Source: Streptomyces sp. MUM 203J (GTDB taxonomy: Bacteria > Actinomycetota > Actinomycetes > Streptomycetales > Streptomycetaceae). From it: a DNA stretch of 49,380 nt. Positions 33,579 through 42,351 of the stretch are shown here, piece by piece (positions within the stretch are counted from its first letter, which is position 1; the number at the start of each line of letters is the position of its first letter). Position numbers and translations under genes: made by a program. Location of the stretch: positions 1-49,380 of the forward strand of contig NZ_JADWYO010000048.1 of NCBI RefSeq assembly GCF_022414595.1, read 5' to 3'. Under the pieces are notes generated by a model. That model did not search any database, was not told the DNA's origin, and saw only the letters and a list, made by a program, of their open reading frames with translations.

Positions 33579-35034
33579 CGTCCAGGATCTCCACGGTGGC
33601 CACTGCGGCCAGGTCGCCGCCGCCCGGGACGGCCTCGGCGGTGACCTGGATGTCGTACAGGCCGGGCGTGAGACCGCGGAGCCGGCCGGTGAAGCGGCCC
33701 GTGGTGCTGTCGCGGTCGAGCGGCGTCTCGGCGTCCGGTTCGCGCGCGACCGGGCCGCCGCCCGCTGCCGCAGGTACGGCCACAGCCCACAGGGAGCCTT
33801 CGGCCGACGTCTGCGCGGCTCCGTTCACCGCCGCGGTCACCTCGATGTCCTCGCCCGCCACCTGGAGTTCGCCGACGTCCAGGCCGAGCGCCACTGGACG
33901 CTCCTCGCCGCGGACGGGCAGGTGCCGCGGGCGTCCCTCGAAGCTCTCGACCCAGTCGACCGCTTCCTGGGACTCCGAGATGGGGCCGTGCCGTTGGGGC
34001 ACGAGCAGGCCGGGATGCTGCTGGGCGTCGGTCTCCAGCGGCTGGCCGCTGAACGCCGGGACGGTGCCGTCGCCCAGGTCGTCCGCCCAGCGCCCCAGTT
34101 CCGCGGCGGCCGGAGGGGCGGTGGTCATCCGCAGCCGGGAGCCGTCCCACGTCCCCGAGCGCAGGGTGGCGTGCCCGTAGCCGATGCGTGCGACCATCTG
34201 CGGACCTTCCCGGGGCAGGGCTTCCCAGTCCCGCTCGATCTCCCGGTGGAGGCGGTATGCGGCCCCGGCCGGGCCGGTGAGCCAGGGCAGGGGGAGTTCG
34301 TGCGGACGGTGAACGGCGGGCGTCCCGCCGGGGCCCGGCGGTGCGGTCAAGTCCTCTACGACCGGGAAGCGGGGCAGCAGTTCGGCCATGGACGGCCACG
34401 GCGAGAGCAGTGGCCGGAACCGGTTCCGCAGCGGGTGCACGCCCTTAACCGAGGGGCCGTTGACCAGAACGTCGAGGGCCTTGGGCGCACCGGCGTGCGG
34501 TGTGCCCAGCGTGATCAGGCCGCGGCAGCGGCGCCAGTTGCGTTCGTCCCTGCCCAGCCAGCGGCGGGCGACCAGGCCGCCCATCGAGTGGGCCACGATG
34601 ATCAGCCGTCGGCTGTGCGACTCCCCGCCGGGCCACAGTCTCTCCAGCCGGAGGTCGACTTCGCTGTCCAGGCGGTCGGCGGCGTCCTCGGTGCCCAGCC
34701 GGAAGTCGTAGCCGAAGGCGACCACGTTCGCGTCCGGGTCGCGTCCGCCGGGGGTCCCGTCGTCCAGCACCGCGTCCGGCAGCGCCGAAAGGAGCCGCAG
34801 CAGGCCGTCATATCCGTGCACCGGTGTCCAGAACCTGAGCGCTTTGCGGGTCGGTACCAACCCGACGGGCAGCAGCCGCGGATGCTCCGCGAGGCTCAGC
34901 CGGCCGGGAGAGCGCAGCAGGCCGACGTCCCGCGGCGCCGCCGACCACACGGGCCGCTCCGGGTCGTCCGGGGGTGCCAGCAGCGTGCCCCCGATGCCCG
35001 GCAGTACCAGTACGAGATGTTCACGTCGTGGCAT
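33562..35034 (-). CDS. LCAT-like alpha/beta-hydrolase (lipase/phospholipase family)
   Basis: A 490-aa protein without a signal peptide. The N-terminus HLVLVLPGIGGTLLAP (residues 6-21) is the LCAT-type oxyanion region. Ser150 sits in AHSMGGLVARRW. GDGTVPAFSG (321-330) supplies a likely Asp, and PQRHGPISES (346-355) a likely His, so the triad looks complete. Residues about 375-490 form a beta-sandwich-like domain (LYDIQVTAEAVPGG, then VATVEILDDADTD). LCAT-like enzymes act on ester bonds of lipids. Here the enzyme is intracellular and its gene overlaps the STAND NTPase gene, so it could be an effector that damages membranes when the NTPase is triggered. That role is inference. ATG at 35034. Confidence 0.85.
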   Translation of the reverse strand: MPRREHLVLVLPGIGGTLLAPPDDPERPVWSAAPRDVGLLRSPGRLSLAEHPRLLPVGLVPTRKALRFWTPVHGYDGLLRLLSALPDAVLDDGTPGGRDPDANVVAFGYDFRLGTEDAADRLDSEVDLRLERLWPGGESHSRRLIIVAHSMGGLVARRWLGRDERNWRRCRGLITLGTPHAGAPKALDVLVNGPSVKGVHPLRNRFRPLLSPWPSMAELLPRFPVVEDLTAPPGPGGTPAVHRPHELPLPWLTGPAGAAYRLHREIERDWEALPREGPQMVARIGYGHATLRSGTWDGSRLRMTTAPPAAAELGRWADDLGDGTVPAFSGQPLETDAQQHPGLLVPQRHGPISESQEAVDWVESFEGRPRHLPVRGEERPVALGLDVGELQVAGEDIEVTAAVNGAAQTSAEGSLWAVAVPAAAGGGPVAREPDAETPLDRDSTTGRFTGRLRGLTPGLYDIQVTAEAVPGGGDLAAVATVEILDDADTD

Positions 35035-35213
35035 CGGCCGCTCCCCCCTCGTCCTCCCCCACGGAACACGTCCCTGCAGGGATCATGCGCTGGTGCGGCC
35101 GGGTTCAATCCCGTGCGGGGCGTCTTCCGGAGCGGTCCCGGCGTACGGCTGCCGCTGCACGGCGCGTCCCCGTGCCCGCGGCAGGCAGACGGTACGGCAC
35201 GAGCGCGAGGCGC

Positions 35214-35248
35214 GGCGGGCGGCGGGCGGCGGGCGGCGGGCGGCGGGC
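35214..35248. repeat. five tandem copies of a 7-bp unit
   Basis: GGCGGGC repeated five times without mismatch, upstream of the lipase/NTPase operon (its ATG is at 35034). On one strand it is a G-rich run that could form a quadruplex. Confidence 0.8.
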
Positions 35249-35334
35249 GGCCCATGAGGGATGCGGCCGCCCGAGGCATGCCGGGTCGCCTCCGGCACGC
35301 CCCTGCACCCGCCTGGCCTCCTCCCGCGAGGATG

Positions 35335-35370
35335 CTGCCGCTGCAGGCGCCGCAGCGCCGGCAGCGGCAG
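35335..35370. terminator. near-perfect 16-bp hairpin
   Basis: CTGCCGCTGC (35335-35344) pairs with GCAGCGGCAG (35361-35370), and GGCGC (35346-35350) with GCGCC (35355-35359), with one A-G mismatch between the two stems and a CGCA loop. Downstream of the flavoprotein gene, it probably ends that transcript before the lipase operon. Confidence 0.7.
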
Positions 35371-35557
35371 GCAGGCTGACCTGGCACCGGCTGCGGCGTG
35401 GTGTTCCCGCGCCCGGTACGGGAGGGGTGCGGGGCGGCGCGGACGGCGTGAGTCCCAGCACCGGACCGATCTGACAGGCGGGACAGGCCATGCCCACGAC
35501 TGGAGGTGCGCAGAAACCCGCCAAGGACGCCCTCCGCGTGACGGACGGTTGTTCCTT

Positions 35558-36505
35558 CTACGGACGTCCGGCGCGGTGCCGGGCGACCGCGTGTTCCACA
35601 TCCTCCTGGAGAAGGCTGGTGTTGATCGCGAAGCCCGCCGTGGATCCCATGCCGACGGCTGCGGCCACCTGGGCACGGGGATCGACGACGTTGCCGGCGG
35701 CCCAGACACCCGGCACGCTGGTGCGTCCGGTGCGGTCGGTGACGGTCCAGCCGTTGTCGTCCTTCGCACACCCCAGAGCGGTCATCAGGGCGTCGTGCGG
35801 AACCGGTGAGGGGAAGACGAACGCCGCACTGCGGGGCACCACGCTGCCGTCGTCGAGTTCGATGCCGTGCAGTCCGCCGTCGGTGACCAGGCGCACCACG
35901 GTGCCCGTCACGATGCGCACACCGCGGGCCTCCAACTGCTCCCGGTCCTGCGGGGACAGGGCGAGGGTGTGCGCGAAGAAGAGGACGTCGCTGCTCCACT
36001 GGCGCAGAAGCAACGCCTGGTGCACGGCCCCGGAGTGGGTGCCGAGCACGGCCAGGGGCTGGTCCCGCACCTCGTAGGCGTGACAGTACGGGCAGTGCAG
36101 CAGGTCCTTTCCCCAGCGCTCGCGGACGCCGGGGATGCCGGGCAGTTCGTCTCGCAGGCCGGTGGCGCACAGCAGCCGACGGGCGTTCACGACTGCGCCT
36201 CCGTCCAGGCGCACCTGGAATCCGGGCTCGGCGTGCTCCACCTGACCGGTAATGAAGTCGACGCCGTAGCCTTCGGCTTCGCCGCGTCCCATCTCCAGAA
36301 GGGTGGCGGGTGGCAGGCCGTCGCGGGACAGGAGGCCGTGCATGTGGGCAGCCGGTGCGTTGCGAGGCCGGCCGGAGTCGATGACGACGACTCTGCGGCG
36401 GGCCCGGCCGAGCAGGATCGAGGCGCTCAGACCGGCGGCCCCACCGCCGATCACGGCCACGTCGTAGGTCAAGTCACCGGTGAGGGCCGTGTGGATGTCG
36501 TTCAT
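35558..36505 (-). CDS. thioredoxin-reductase-like FAD/NAD(P) oxidoreductase
   Basis: A 315-aa flavoprotein. VAVIGGGAAGLSASILLGRA (residues 17-36) is the FAD Rossmann motif. HCPYCHAYE carries the redox pair Cys138/Cys141. GVWAAGNVVDP near 275 is the second FAD motif. This is the thioredoxin-reductase fold, but the CPYC active site and the lack of a neighbouring thioredoxin gene point to the diverged group that reduces other disulfides or oxidises dithiols in natural products (HlmI/GliT-like). The NADPH-binding GxGxxA is weak (VLGTHSGAVHQAL). ATG at 36505. It appears monocistronic, ending in the 35335-35370 hairpin. Confidence 0.85.
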   Translation of the reverse strand: MNDIHTALTGDLTYDVAVIGGGAAGLSASILLGRARRRVVVIDSGRPRNAPAAHMHGLLSRDGLPPATLLEMGRGEAEGYGVDFITGQVEHAEPGFQVRLDGGAVVNARRLLCATGLRDELPGIPGVRERWGKDLLHCPYCHAYEVRDQPLAVLGTHSGAVHQALLLRQWSSDVLFFAHTLALSPQDREQLEARGVRIVTGTVVRLVTDGGLHGIELDDGSVVPRSAAFVFPSPVPHDALMTALGCAKDDNGWTVTDRTGRTSVPGVWAAGNVVDPRAQVAAAVGMGSTAGFAINTSLLQEDVEHAVARHRAGRP

Positions 36506-37192
36506 GGGATTCGTCTCCTCGGTCTAGGCGTCCCTTTCGACCGCCCACGCTGCCCGCACTTCGCCGAGCGGGCCATTCGCGTTGCCGGTTCCGGGACGGG
36601 CCCTGCCGGATCGCCCGTAGGGGACGAGGTCCCCTGTCGACGCCGTGCCTCCACCGACCGGTTCACCGCCACGTTCCTCGCCCAGGACCACGAGGGCCCG
36701 CCCCGGATCGTGGAGTTCGCGCTGCGGCCATCGGCGCGGGGCGGACCAGCGACAACCGTCGGTCCACGCCAGTCCCCGTCGCCGGATGCCGTCTGAACCG
36801 GCCTGGTCGTCGTCGGATCCTGTCGTGTGGAGGCGCGCGTTGCCAGCTCGTGAAGCTGACCTTCCACCAGGCGAAATCGCTCACGCCCAGAGGCAGTTCC
36901 TTCGGGGTGTCCGGGAGCCCGTCGATCCGTCGCCGGAGGTGACATGCCCTCACCCGCCGTGGCACGGTCCCGCGCCGCAGACGCCACGGATCAGACGACA
37001 GGCGTGGGGAGGGAGGGCGGTCCGAGGACGGCGCCGGGCTCTGGGTGGCGGGGACACGACCGACGGAAGCGAGTCGACACGAGAAGGCACCAGGGGGCGC
37101 GACCGGACACAACGGGATGCGGAACCACGGGTGCCGCTTCCTGTCCGTTCCCGCTCTTGGAACTCGGGGCCGGGGACAGCAGACTCTCCCCC
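36506..37192. other. 687-base gap without a supported gene
   Basis: Divergent gap between the flavoprotein and nitroreductase genes. Protein-like fragments occur in different frames (plus strand near 36660: RFTATFLAQDHEGPPRIVEF; minus strand near 36890: KELPLGVSDFAWWKVSFTS). None extends to a full domain, so this is probably decayed DNA. Confidence 0.4.
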
Positions 37193-37897
37193 ATGACAGC
37201 CACCACCGAAGAGCGCTGGGAGCCCACCCACGGCGATCCCTACCACCCGGTTCCCTACCGCCCGGAGCGTATGGAGGCCGCGGAGTCCCTCAGCCGCTCG
37301 GCGGAGCTGCGCGACCGGATGCAGCAGCGGCGCACGGTGCGCCGGTTCTCCTCCGACCCCGTGCCGGAGCAGGTCGTACGGGACGCCATCGCCTGCGCGG
37401 CCACGGCGCCCTCCGGTGCCCACCAGCAGCCCTGGACCTTCGTCCTGGTCCGGGATCCGGAGATCCGCAGGCTCATCCGCGAGGAAGCCGAGCGCGAGGA
37501 GCGGATCTCGTACGACGGCAGGCTCGGTGAGGAGTGGCTCGCCGCCCTGCGCCCGCTGGGCACGGACGCGGTGAAGACACACCTCACGGACGCCCCGGCG
37601 CTGATCGTGGTCTTCCAGCAGCGGTACTGGCTGGGTGAGGACGGTGCCAGACGGAAGCACTACTACGTGGACGAATCCGTGGGCATCGCGGTCGGCATGC
37701 TGTTGTCCGCCCTGCACCTGTCGGGACTGGCCGCGCTGATCCACACGCCGAGCCCGATGCGATTCCTCTCCCAGGTGCTGAGACGGCCCGAGAACGAGAA
37801 GGCCTTCGCGGTGATCCCGGTCGGCTACCCTGCGGAGGACTGCCAGGTGCCGGACCTGAAGCGGAAGGCGCTGGACCAGGTGATGGTGGAGGCCTGA
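37193..37897 (+). CDS. nitroreductase-family FMN protein
   Basis: A 234-aa flavin enzyme. RRTVRRFSSDPVPEQVVRDA (residues 44-63) is the N-terminal FMN-phosphate-binding motif, ATAPSGAHQQPWTFVLV (69-85) the second, and SALHLSGLAALIHTPSPMRF (near 175) the third. The PSGAHQQPWTFV form is typical of the iodotyrosine-deiodinase/BluB-like branch rather than of NfsB. The substrate is unknown. ATG 37193 is chosen because the sequence matches family starts there; the ribosome-binding site is weak and the frame is open upstream. Neighbouring genes are unrelated. Confidence 0.85.
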   Translation: MTATTEERWEPTHGDPYHPVPYRPERMEAAESLSRSAELRDRMQQRRTVRRFSSDPVPEQVVRDAIACAATAPSGAHQQPWTFVLVRDPEIRRLIREEAEREERISYDGRLGEEWLAALRPLGTDAVKTHLTDAPALIVVFQQRYWLGEDGARRKHYYVDESVGIAVGMLLSALHLSGLAALIHTPSPMRFLSQVLRRPENEKAFAVIPVGYPAEDCQVPDLKRKALDQVMVEA

Positions 37898-38271
37898 CGG
37901 ACGCGCGCGGTACCCGTCCCTCCGGAACCACATGGCGGCGTCCTGCAGCAGAACCTCCGTGAGGTCTCCCCTCGAAGAGGCACACCGCATCGGTCGCTGT
38001 CGTGCGGGCGTGTGCGGTCACTCGCGTCGTCCGAGTAGGACTCCGGGCAAGGCGACCCGGGAGGCATCCGATCATGCCTCGGTTCCTCCGGTCGACCAGG
38101 ACCAACGCGTTCAGCAGGGTTGGCGGTCTGCGCCGGTGACGACGGACCGCAGCCCGACGGCTCCGGGTGCGCGCCCTCCGTTCGGCGCGGGACACGCGTC
38201 GCGGGAAGGCGTGCGCCGGTTGATGCCCTGTTGCGGACGGGGCCGGGGCGAGGGCTGTGCCGGTGACCGGG
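37898..38271. other. 374-base convergent gap
   Basis: Between the 3' ends of the nitroreductase and TetR genes. I see no gene and no strong hairpin. Confidence 0.4.
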
Positions 38272-38847
38272 TCATGAGCAGCCGAGTTCCGCCGCGATGG
38301 CGCCGCGGAGGAGGTGGCGGGCGCGGTCGAGGCTGAGGGTGTCGCTGAGCCAGCGTTTGCTGAGCCCCTCGACAAGGGAGGTGAGCCGGTCGGCGGCGTC
38401 GTCCGGTGAGATGTCGGGCGCGGCGCGGCCGGCCTGCTGGGCGCGGTGGATGAGGTCGCTGGTGTAGTCGTTCCAGCTGTCGGTGGCGGTGCGGAGCTGC
38501 TCGCGCAGCTCGGGCTGGAAGACGGCGGTGGAGCGCAGTTCGCCCCAGGCGGTGCTGTTCTCGACGACGGCGGGGGTGTCCTGGAGTTCGAGGAGCAGCA
38601 TCTCTTCCAGGTGGCCGCGGGGGTCGGTGCCGGGATCGGCAGCGGGGTGGGTGTAGTGCTCGGCGCGGGTGTTGATGAAGTCGAGCGTGCGGGCGAGGAG
38701 GCCGGCCCGGTCGCGGAAGTGGTAGTAGATCAGTGAGGTCGACACTCCCGCCTCCTCGGCCAGCTCCTCGACTCGCAGGCCTCTGATGCCGCGCTGGGCG
38801 ATGACCCGGGCGGCGGCTTCCAGGATGGCGGTACGACGGGCGGACAC
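38272..38847 (-). CDS. TetR-family regulator of the agmatine-deiminase gene
   Basis: A 191-aa TetR repressor. RTAILEAAARVIAQRGIRGL, then EELAEEAGVSTSLIYYHFRD (residues about 5-47) is a textbook TetR helix-turn-helix. The C-terminal domain is helical. GTG 38847 follows GGGAG with good spacing. The gene is divergent from a putative agmatine deiminase, and the 110 bases between them hold a perfect 20-bp palindrome, so it most likely represses both genes. Its ligand may be a guanidine compound or polyamine. Confidence 0.9.
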   Translation of the reverse strand: MSARRTAILEAAARVIAQRGIRGLRVEELAEEAGVSTSLIYYHFRDRAGLLARTLDFINTRAEHYTHPAADPGTDPRGHLEEMLLLELQDTPAVVENSTAWGELRSTAVFQPELREQLRTATDSWNDYTSDLIHRAQQAGRAAPDISPDDAADRLTSLVEGLSKRWLSDTLSLDRARHLLRGAIAAELGCS

Positions 38848-38905
38848 GGCGGCGGCTCCCTCGAAGCATTCGAAGCGGGGACGGAGGCAATGCTACCGTC
38901 TCGTT

Positions 38906-38925
38906 CTGACTGAAATTTCAGTCAG
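38906..38925. promoter_or_regulatory. perfect 20-bp palindrome, TetR operator
   Basis: CTGACTGAAATTTCAGTCAG is fully self-complementary. It lies 59 bases before the tetR start and 33 bases before the deiminase start, in an AT-richer pocket, where it would overlap both promoters. Confidence 0.85.
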
Positions 38926-38957
38926 GAACTGTTTCCGTCCCGGATGGGAGCCCCGCC

Positions 38958-40115
38958 ATGAGGAGACCGGACCGCCGAAGTGTGCTGAGGGGCGGGGTGA
39001 CCGCCGTGCTGGCCGCCGCAGGGCTGACATGCTGCACCCGGGACCAGGAGAGGCAGACGGGCCGCCCGGCGGCCGGGACGAGGGAGACCGCAGTGGCCGG
39101 CCGGAAGCAGACCGAGTTGTTCATGCCGGCGGAGACCCGCGAACACGTCCGCACGTTCATGTCCTGGCCGCCGCTGGACTCGGTCTGGGAGGACATGGCC
39201 GGGGACGTCCAGCGCGACATCGCGGGCATCGCCCGTGCACTGGCCGAATTCGAGCCCGTGGTCATGCTGGCCGCCCCGGAGGAGACCAAGGCGGCCCGCC
39301 GCGCCTGCGGCTCCGGGGTCGACGTGATCGCCGTGCCCACCGACGACCTCTGGATGCGCGACAGCGGCCCGACCTTCGTCCAGGGCCCCGAGGGTCTCCA
39401 GGGCGTCGACCTGCACTTCAACGGCTGGGGCGGCAAGCAGGAACACGGACGCGACGCGGAGGTCGCCCGCTCCGTCCTGGAGTACGCGGGCATCCCCCGT
39501 ATCGATGCGCCTCTGGTGGGAGAGGGCGGCTCACTGGAGGTGGACGGCCGCGGCACCCTCCTGGTCACCGAGAGTTCCCTGGTCAATGCCAACCGCAACC
39601 CGGACCTGGGCCGCGACGAGATCGAAACCGCCCTCAAGCACCTGGTCGGCGCCGACCAGGTGATCTGGTTCAAGGGTGTCGAGGGCCAGGACATCACCGA
39701 CTACCACGTCGACTCGCTCGCCCGCTTCGCCGACGACGGAGTCGTCCTGCTCAGCCGCGCCTGGGAGGCAGACGGACCCGATGTGTGGACCCGCGCCTAC
39801 GACCAGGCCCGCGGCGTGCTGGAGAACGCGACCGACGCCCGCGGAAGGAAGTTCGAGATCATCGACCTCCCCGAGCCCGACCCCGCCAGGCTCGGCCGCC
39901 GCGGTGAGGACTTCCTCGGCTCCTACGCCAACTACTACATCGCCAATGACGCCGTCCTCGTCCCCCGCTTCGGGGACCGCAAAGCCGACCAGCGGGCCGC
40001 CGCCGTCATCGGCGACCTCCACCCCGGGCGCGAGATCGTCCAGCTGGAGATCCACACCGTCGCCGAAGGGGGCGGCGGTATCCACTGCGCCACCCAACAG
40101 CAGCCGAAAGCCTGA
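38958..40115 (+). CDS. exported agmatine deiminase-family protein
   Basis: A 385-aa protein of the peptidyl-arginine-deiminase (PPAD) family, which hydrolyses agmatine or related guanidines to ureido products and ammonia. The key parts are present: DDLWMRDSGPTF (near residue 130), GEGGSLEVDG (near 190), TDYHVDSLARF (near 250) and Cys377 in GGGGIHCATQQQP. Unlike cytosolic AguA, it has an N-terminal twin-arginine signal (DRRSVLRGGVTAVLAAAGL), so it is probably exported by Tat. The cysteine pair after the signal is not a clean lipobox. ATG at 38958. It is regulated by the divergent TetR via the 38906-38925 palindrome. A hairpin follows, so it is monocistronic. Confidence 0.9.
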   Translation: MRRPDRRSVLRGGVTAVLAAAGLTCCTRDQERQTGRPAAGTRETAVAGRKQTELFMPAETREHVRTFMSWPPLDSVWEDMAGDVQRDIAGIARALAEFEPVVMLAAPEETKAARRACGSGVDVIAVPTDDLWMRDSGPTFVQGPEGLQGVDLHFNGWGGKQEHGRDAEVARSVLEYAGIPRIDAPLVGEGGSLEVDGRGTLLVTESSLVNANRNPDLGRDEIETALKHLVGADQVIWFKGVEGQDITDYHVDSLARFADDGVVLLSRAWEADGPDVWTRAYDQARGVLENATDARGRKFEIIDLPEPDPARLGRRGEDFLGSYANYYIANDAVLVPRFGDRKADQRAAAVIGDLHPGREIVQLEIHTVAEGGGGIHCATQQQPKA

Positions 40116-40132
40116 GGAGAGCAGCAGTTTGA

Positions 40133-40172
40133 GACGGGTCGCCCCACCACGCACGCGTGCGTTCGACCCGTC
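40133..40172 (+). terminator. 9-bp stem enclosing a 14-bp palindrome
   Basis: GACGGGTCG (40133-40141) pairs with CGACCCGTC (40164-40172). The loop contains the perfect palindrome ACGCACGCGTGCGT (40149-40162), which would form a second hairpin. It starts 17 bases after the deiminase stop. Confidence 0.7.
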
Positions 40173-40637
40173 GGCGTGATCAACGGAGCAAGCGGGGCCG
40201 CCGGCGGGCAGCAGCACCCTCCTGGCCTGTCCCCACGCCTCCCGGGAGGGGTTCGCAGAACCCGTCGTCGCCTCCGTCAGGCAGGCACCTGCCCGCGGTG
40301 CGCCCCGCCCGGCGACCCTCATACCCACCGTGCCGCAAGCGGACCGGACGGGGTGCGGGGCCTGTGCATGTGCTGCAGTGGTGAGGGGTTCCTCGTCACC
40401 GGGCCCGGGACGCGGTCCCCGGGAGCGGGTCGGAGGCCCACCGGGCGAACCGGCGGCAGGACGCTCCGGAGGCGGCGCTGCGGCGGAGCGACGGCCGCCG
40501 ACTCGGCGCCGGGTGACACACCGCTCCGACGCGGACCCGATCGGCGGCGTCACTGCCCCGGCCACGCGGTCCGCCCGCCCCGACCAGCAGGGATCGGGCC
40601 CCCGCTCAGCGCACGCTCACGGTCCTCCGGGCAGTGC
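40173..40637. other. 465-base convergent gap, nothing recognised
   Basis: Between the deiminase terminator and the 3' end of the AMIN-like gene. Frames are open only because of high GC; none has a motif or start signal. Confidence 0.4.
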
Positions 40638-41213
40638 CTAGCTCGTCCAGCTGTGGGCCACGTCGACCACGACCCGGTCGTCCAACTGGAACACGCGGAA
40701 CGGCAGTCGGGCGCGAACACCGAGACCGACCTGCGTCTGGCCTTCGAAGGTGCCGCCGAACCGGGTGTCCCGGAAGGTGCTGTATCCGCTGACGTCCACG
40801 CCGGGCAGGGGCTCGCCCGCCTCGCCGGGGTAGGTCGGCTCGCCGGCATCCAGGTCGTAGCTCCACGCGCCGACGCGGATGTCGAGGATCGCCCCGCCTG
40901 CGACCGGTATGTGCTCGTTTGAGGGATCGGCGTGGAACTGGTCCACGTACTGGACGTGGTAGCCGATCCGGTCGCCGCCCCCGGGCACGTCGAACACCAT
41001 GCGGTCGAAGCACTCGTGCTGTCCGGTCCTGATGTCCTCCAGATGGTCGGCCCCCGTGGCCGCGCCGCCCTTGGCGAGGCTGCCCCAGCCCGTCGGGCAG
41101 GCCGCCGCCGCGAGTGATCCCCCCGCCGTGGCCGCGCCCGCGGTGCCCGCCGCCGTCCCCAGCGCGCCCCCCGCGAGCACGAGCACCGCCACTGCCGCTC
41201 CGATGCGTCGCAT
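40638..41213 (-). CDS. secreted AMIN-like domain protein
   Basis: A 191-aa exported protein. The signal peptide is RRIGAAVAVLVLAGGALGTA with AGTAGA next, and cleavage near residue 28. The mature part reads CPTGWGSLAKGG, GQHECFDRMVFDVPG, GYHVQYVDQFH, AILDIRVGAWSYD and GTFEGQTQVGLGVRARLPFR, ending RVVVDVAHSWTS. From memory these motifs define the AMIN-like domain of actinobacterial extracellular proteins, which may bind cell-wall polymers. Two cysteines (CPTGW and HECFDR) could form a disulfide. ATG 41213 has GGAGGGA 8 bases upstream. No neighbour belongs to an obvious pathway with it. Confidence 0.85.
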   Translation of the reverse strand: MRRIGAAVAVLVLAGGALGTAAGTAGAATAGGSLAAAACPTGWGSLAKGGAATGADHLEDIRTGQHECFDRMVFDVPGGGDRIGYHVQYVDQFHADPSNEHIPVAGGAILDIRVGAWSYDLDAGEPTYPGEAGEPLPGVDVSGYSTFRDTRFGGTFEGQTQVGLGVRARLPFRVFQLDDRVVVDVAHSWTS

Positions 41214-41661
41214 CTCGTTCCCTCCGGTCCCGTCTCGTCGCGTCACTTCCGATATCAGGTCAGACGACCTGTGGCGGCGGATAGTTGCACACCGGACAGG
41301 GACGAATGAGGAGTCCTGCCGTCCGCTCTCACCGGCTGATCCGCAGGGCGCTCGACGCGGCTCTTGTGCCCGGAAGGGGGGACCGCCTGCCATGCAGCGC
41401 GCACCGTCGGTCCCGGGGGGCGGAACCAGCCGGCGAGTCGACGAGGACGGATGTTCGCCACCGCCCCGACGGCGCCGTGGATGTCCGGGCCGACCGCGCC
41501 CTCAGGACCTCGGCCCGTGCGCGGCATGAGGGAGGCACCGGACACCGGGCGGGGCGCCGGGCCCGGTGGTCGCGGTCGTGACGACGGTGGTGAGACTTGA
41601 TCTGCATGCGGGCGGACGGCCACGGGGGAGGTGGCGCACGCGGCGGGCCTCGCCCTCGGGG
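41214..41661. other. 448-base gap without a gene
   Basis: Between the AMIN-like gene start and the 3' end of the SigK-linked operon. I find no motif, good start or strong hairpin. Confidence 0.4.
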
Positions 41662-42351
41662 TCAGCCGCTGCGCGGCCTCGGAGGCAGGAGGAGGGGTGG
41701 CGGGCTGCCCGGCTCCGCGTCGAGGACTCCCGCCACCAGGGCAGCCGTCGTACGGTGCCAGGCTCGGGCACCGGCCAGCATGGCGTGGCCGCCGCCTGGC
41801 ATGGGCAGTGCGTGGGCCAGGGCCCCCGCCTGTGTGGCCCGGCGGACGAACGCCCAGGTGGAGCGGGCCTCGATGACCCGGTCGGCCTCGTCGTGGAGCA
41901 GGAACAGCGGCTTGCCCACCAGGTGCGCCACCGGTTCGTCCGGCGGGCACCAGGGCGCGAGCGCCACCACGCCGCGCACCCGCGGGTCGCCGGCCACGCG
42001 GAGCGCCGCCCGCCCGCCCATGGAGTGCCCCACCAGCACCACGGGTACCGGACCGGCGAGCCCTTCCAGTTCGGCGAGGGCGCGTGCGGCGTCCTTGGCC
42101 GCGTCGGCGCGCGTGCCGTTCCACCCCCGGTGGCGGTAGCGCACGGCGCCGATCGCGACGCCGCTTCCCCTGGTCGCGCGCCTGATCGCGGCCGCGAACG
42201 GCAGCATCCGCAGCGCGGGCAGGTTGGCGCGGGGCGGCGGCGTCAGCGCGTTCGCCCGGCCTCCGTGCAGAAGCAGCACCACGGCCCGTGGGGCGGCGCC
42301 GTCCGGGCGGAGGGTGAGGGACGTGAGGTGCGGGGTCGGTGTGACGGTCAT
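41662..42351 (-). CDS. alpha/beta-hydrolase, last gene of the SigK-linked operon
   Basis: A 229-aa hydrolase. AVVLLLHGGRANALTPPPRA near residues 20-39 is the oxyanion segment, GHSMGGRAALRV (near 112-123) the nucleophile elbow, LFLLHDEADRVIEA (near 159) the acid and GGGHAML (near 192) the histidine, so the triad is intact. It resembles dienelactone-hydrolase or BAAT-like small esterases. ATG 42351-42349 overlaps the DUF1295 stop by 4 bases (ATGA), so it is translated with that gene. Its place in a lipid-modifying operon suggests an acyl-ester substrate, but that is inference. Confidence 0.85.
   Translation of the reverse strand: MTVTPTPHLTSLTLRPDGAAPRAVVLLLHGGRANALTPPPRANLPALRMLPFAAAIRRATRGSGVAIGAVRYRHRGWNGTRADAAKDAARALAELEGLAGPVPVVLVGHSMGGRAALRVAGDPRVRGVVALAPWCPPDEPVAHLVGKPLFLLHDEADRVIEARSTWAFVRRATQAGALAHALPMPGGGHAMLAGARAWHRTTAALVAGVLDAEPGSPPPLLLPPRPRSG

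Larger units (their letters stand above)
35035..35557. other. 523-base intergenic region
   Basis: Between the flavoprotein gene and the lipase operon. Apart from the tandem repeat and hairpin listed separately, no coding region is convincing. One minus-strand frame reads MACPACQIGPVLG near 35485 and another has clustered cysteines (CRCRRCGAC), but neither has a matching family or ribosome-binding site. Confidence 0.4.

Noticed and set aside
28275..33644. 1789-codon open frame on the plus strand
   Set aside because: It is antisense to the STAND NTPase, whose Walker and TPR motifs are intact. The antisense product has no motif and no promoter-like start.
35080..35120. tRNA-like T-arm (GGTTCAATCCC near 35100)
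   Set aside because: The bases flanking the loop do not pair as a T-stem and no acceptor, D or anticodon arm can be folded around it.
35105..35524. Minus-strand frame with MACPACQ and clustered Cys
   Set aside because: It starts without a ribosome-binding site, overlaps the heptamer repeat and the hairpin, and its cysteines do not form a known motif.
36660..37110. Possible DUF397-like fragment (DFAWWKVSFTS)
   Set aside because: Only a few residues match and the surrounding frames do not continue the domain.
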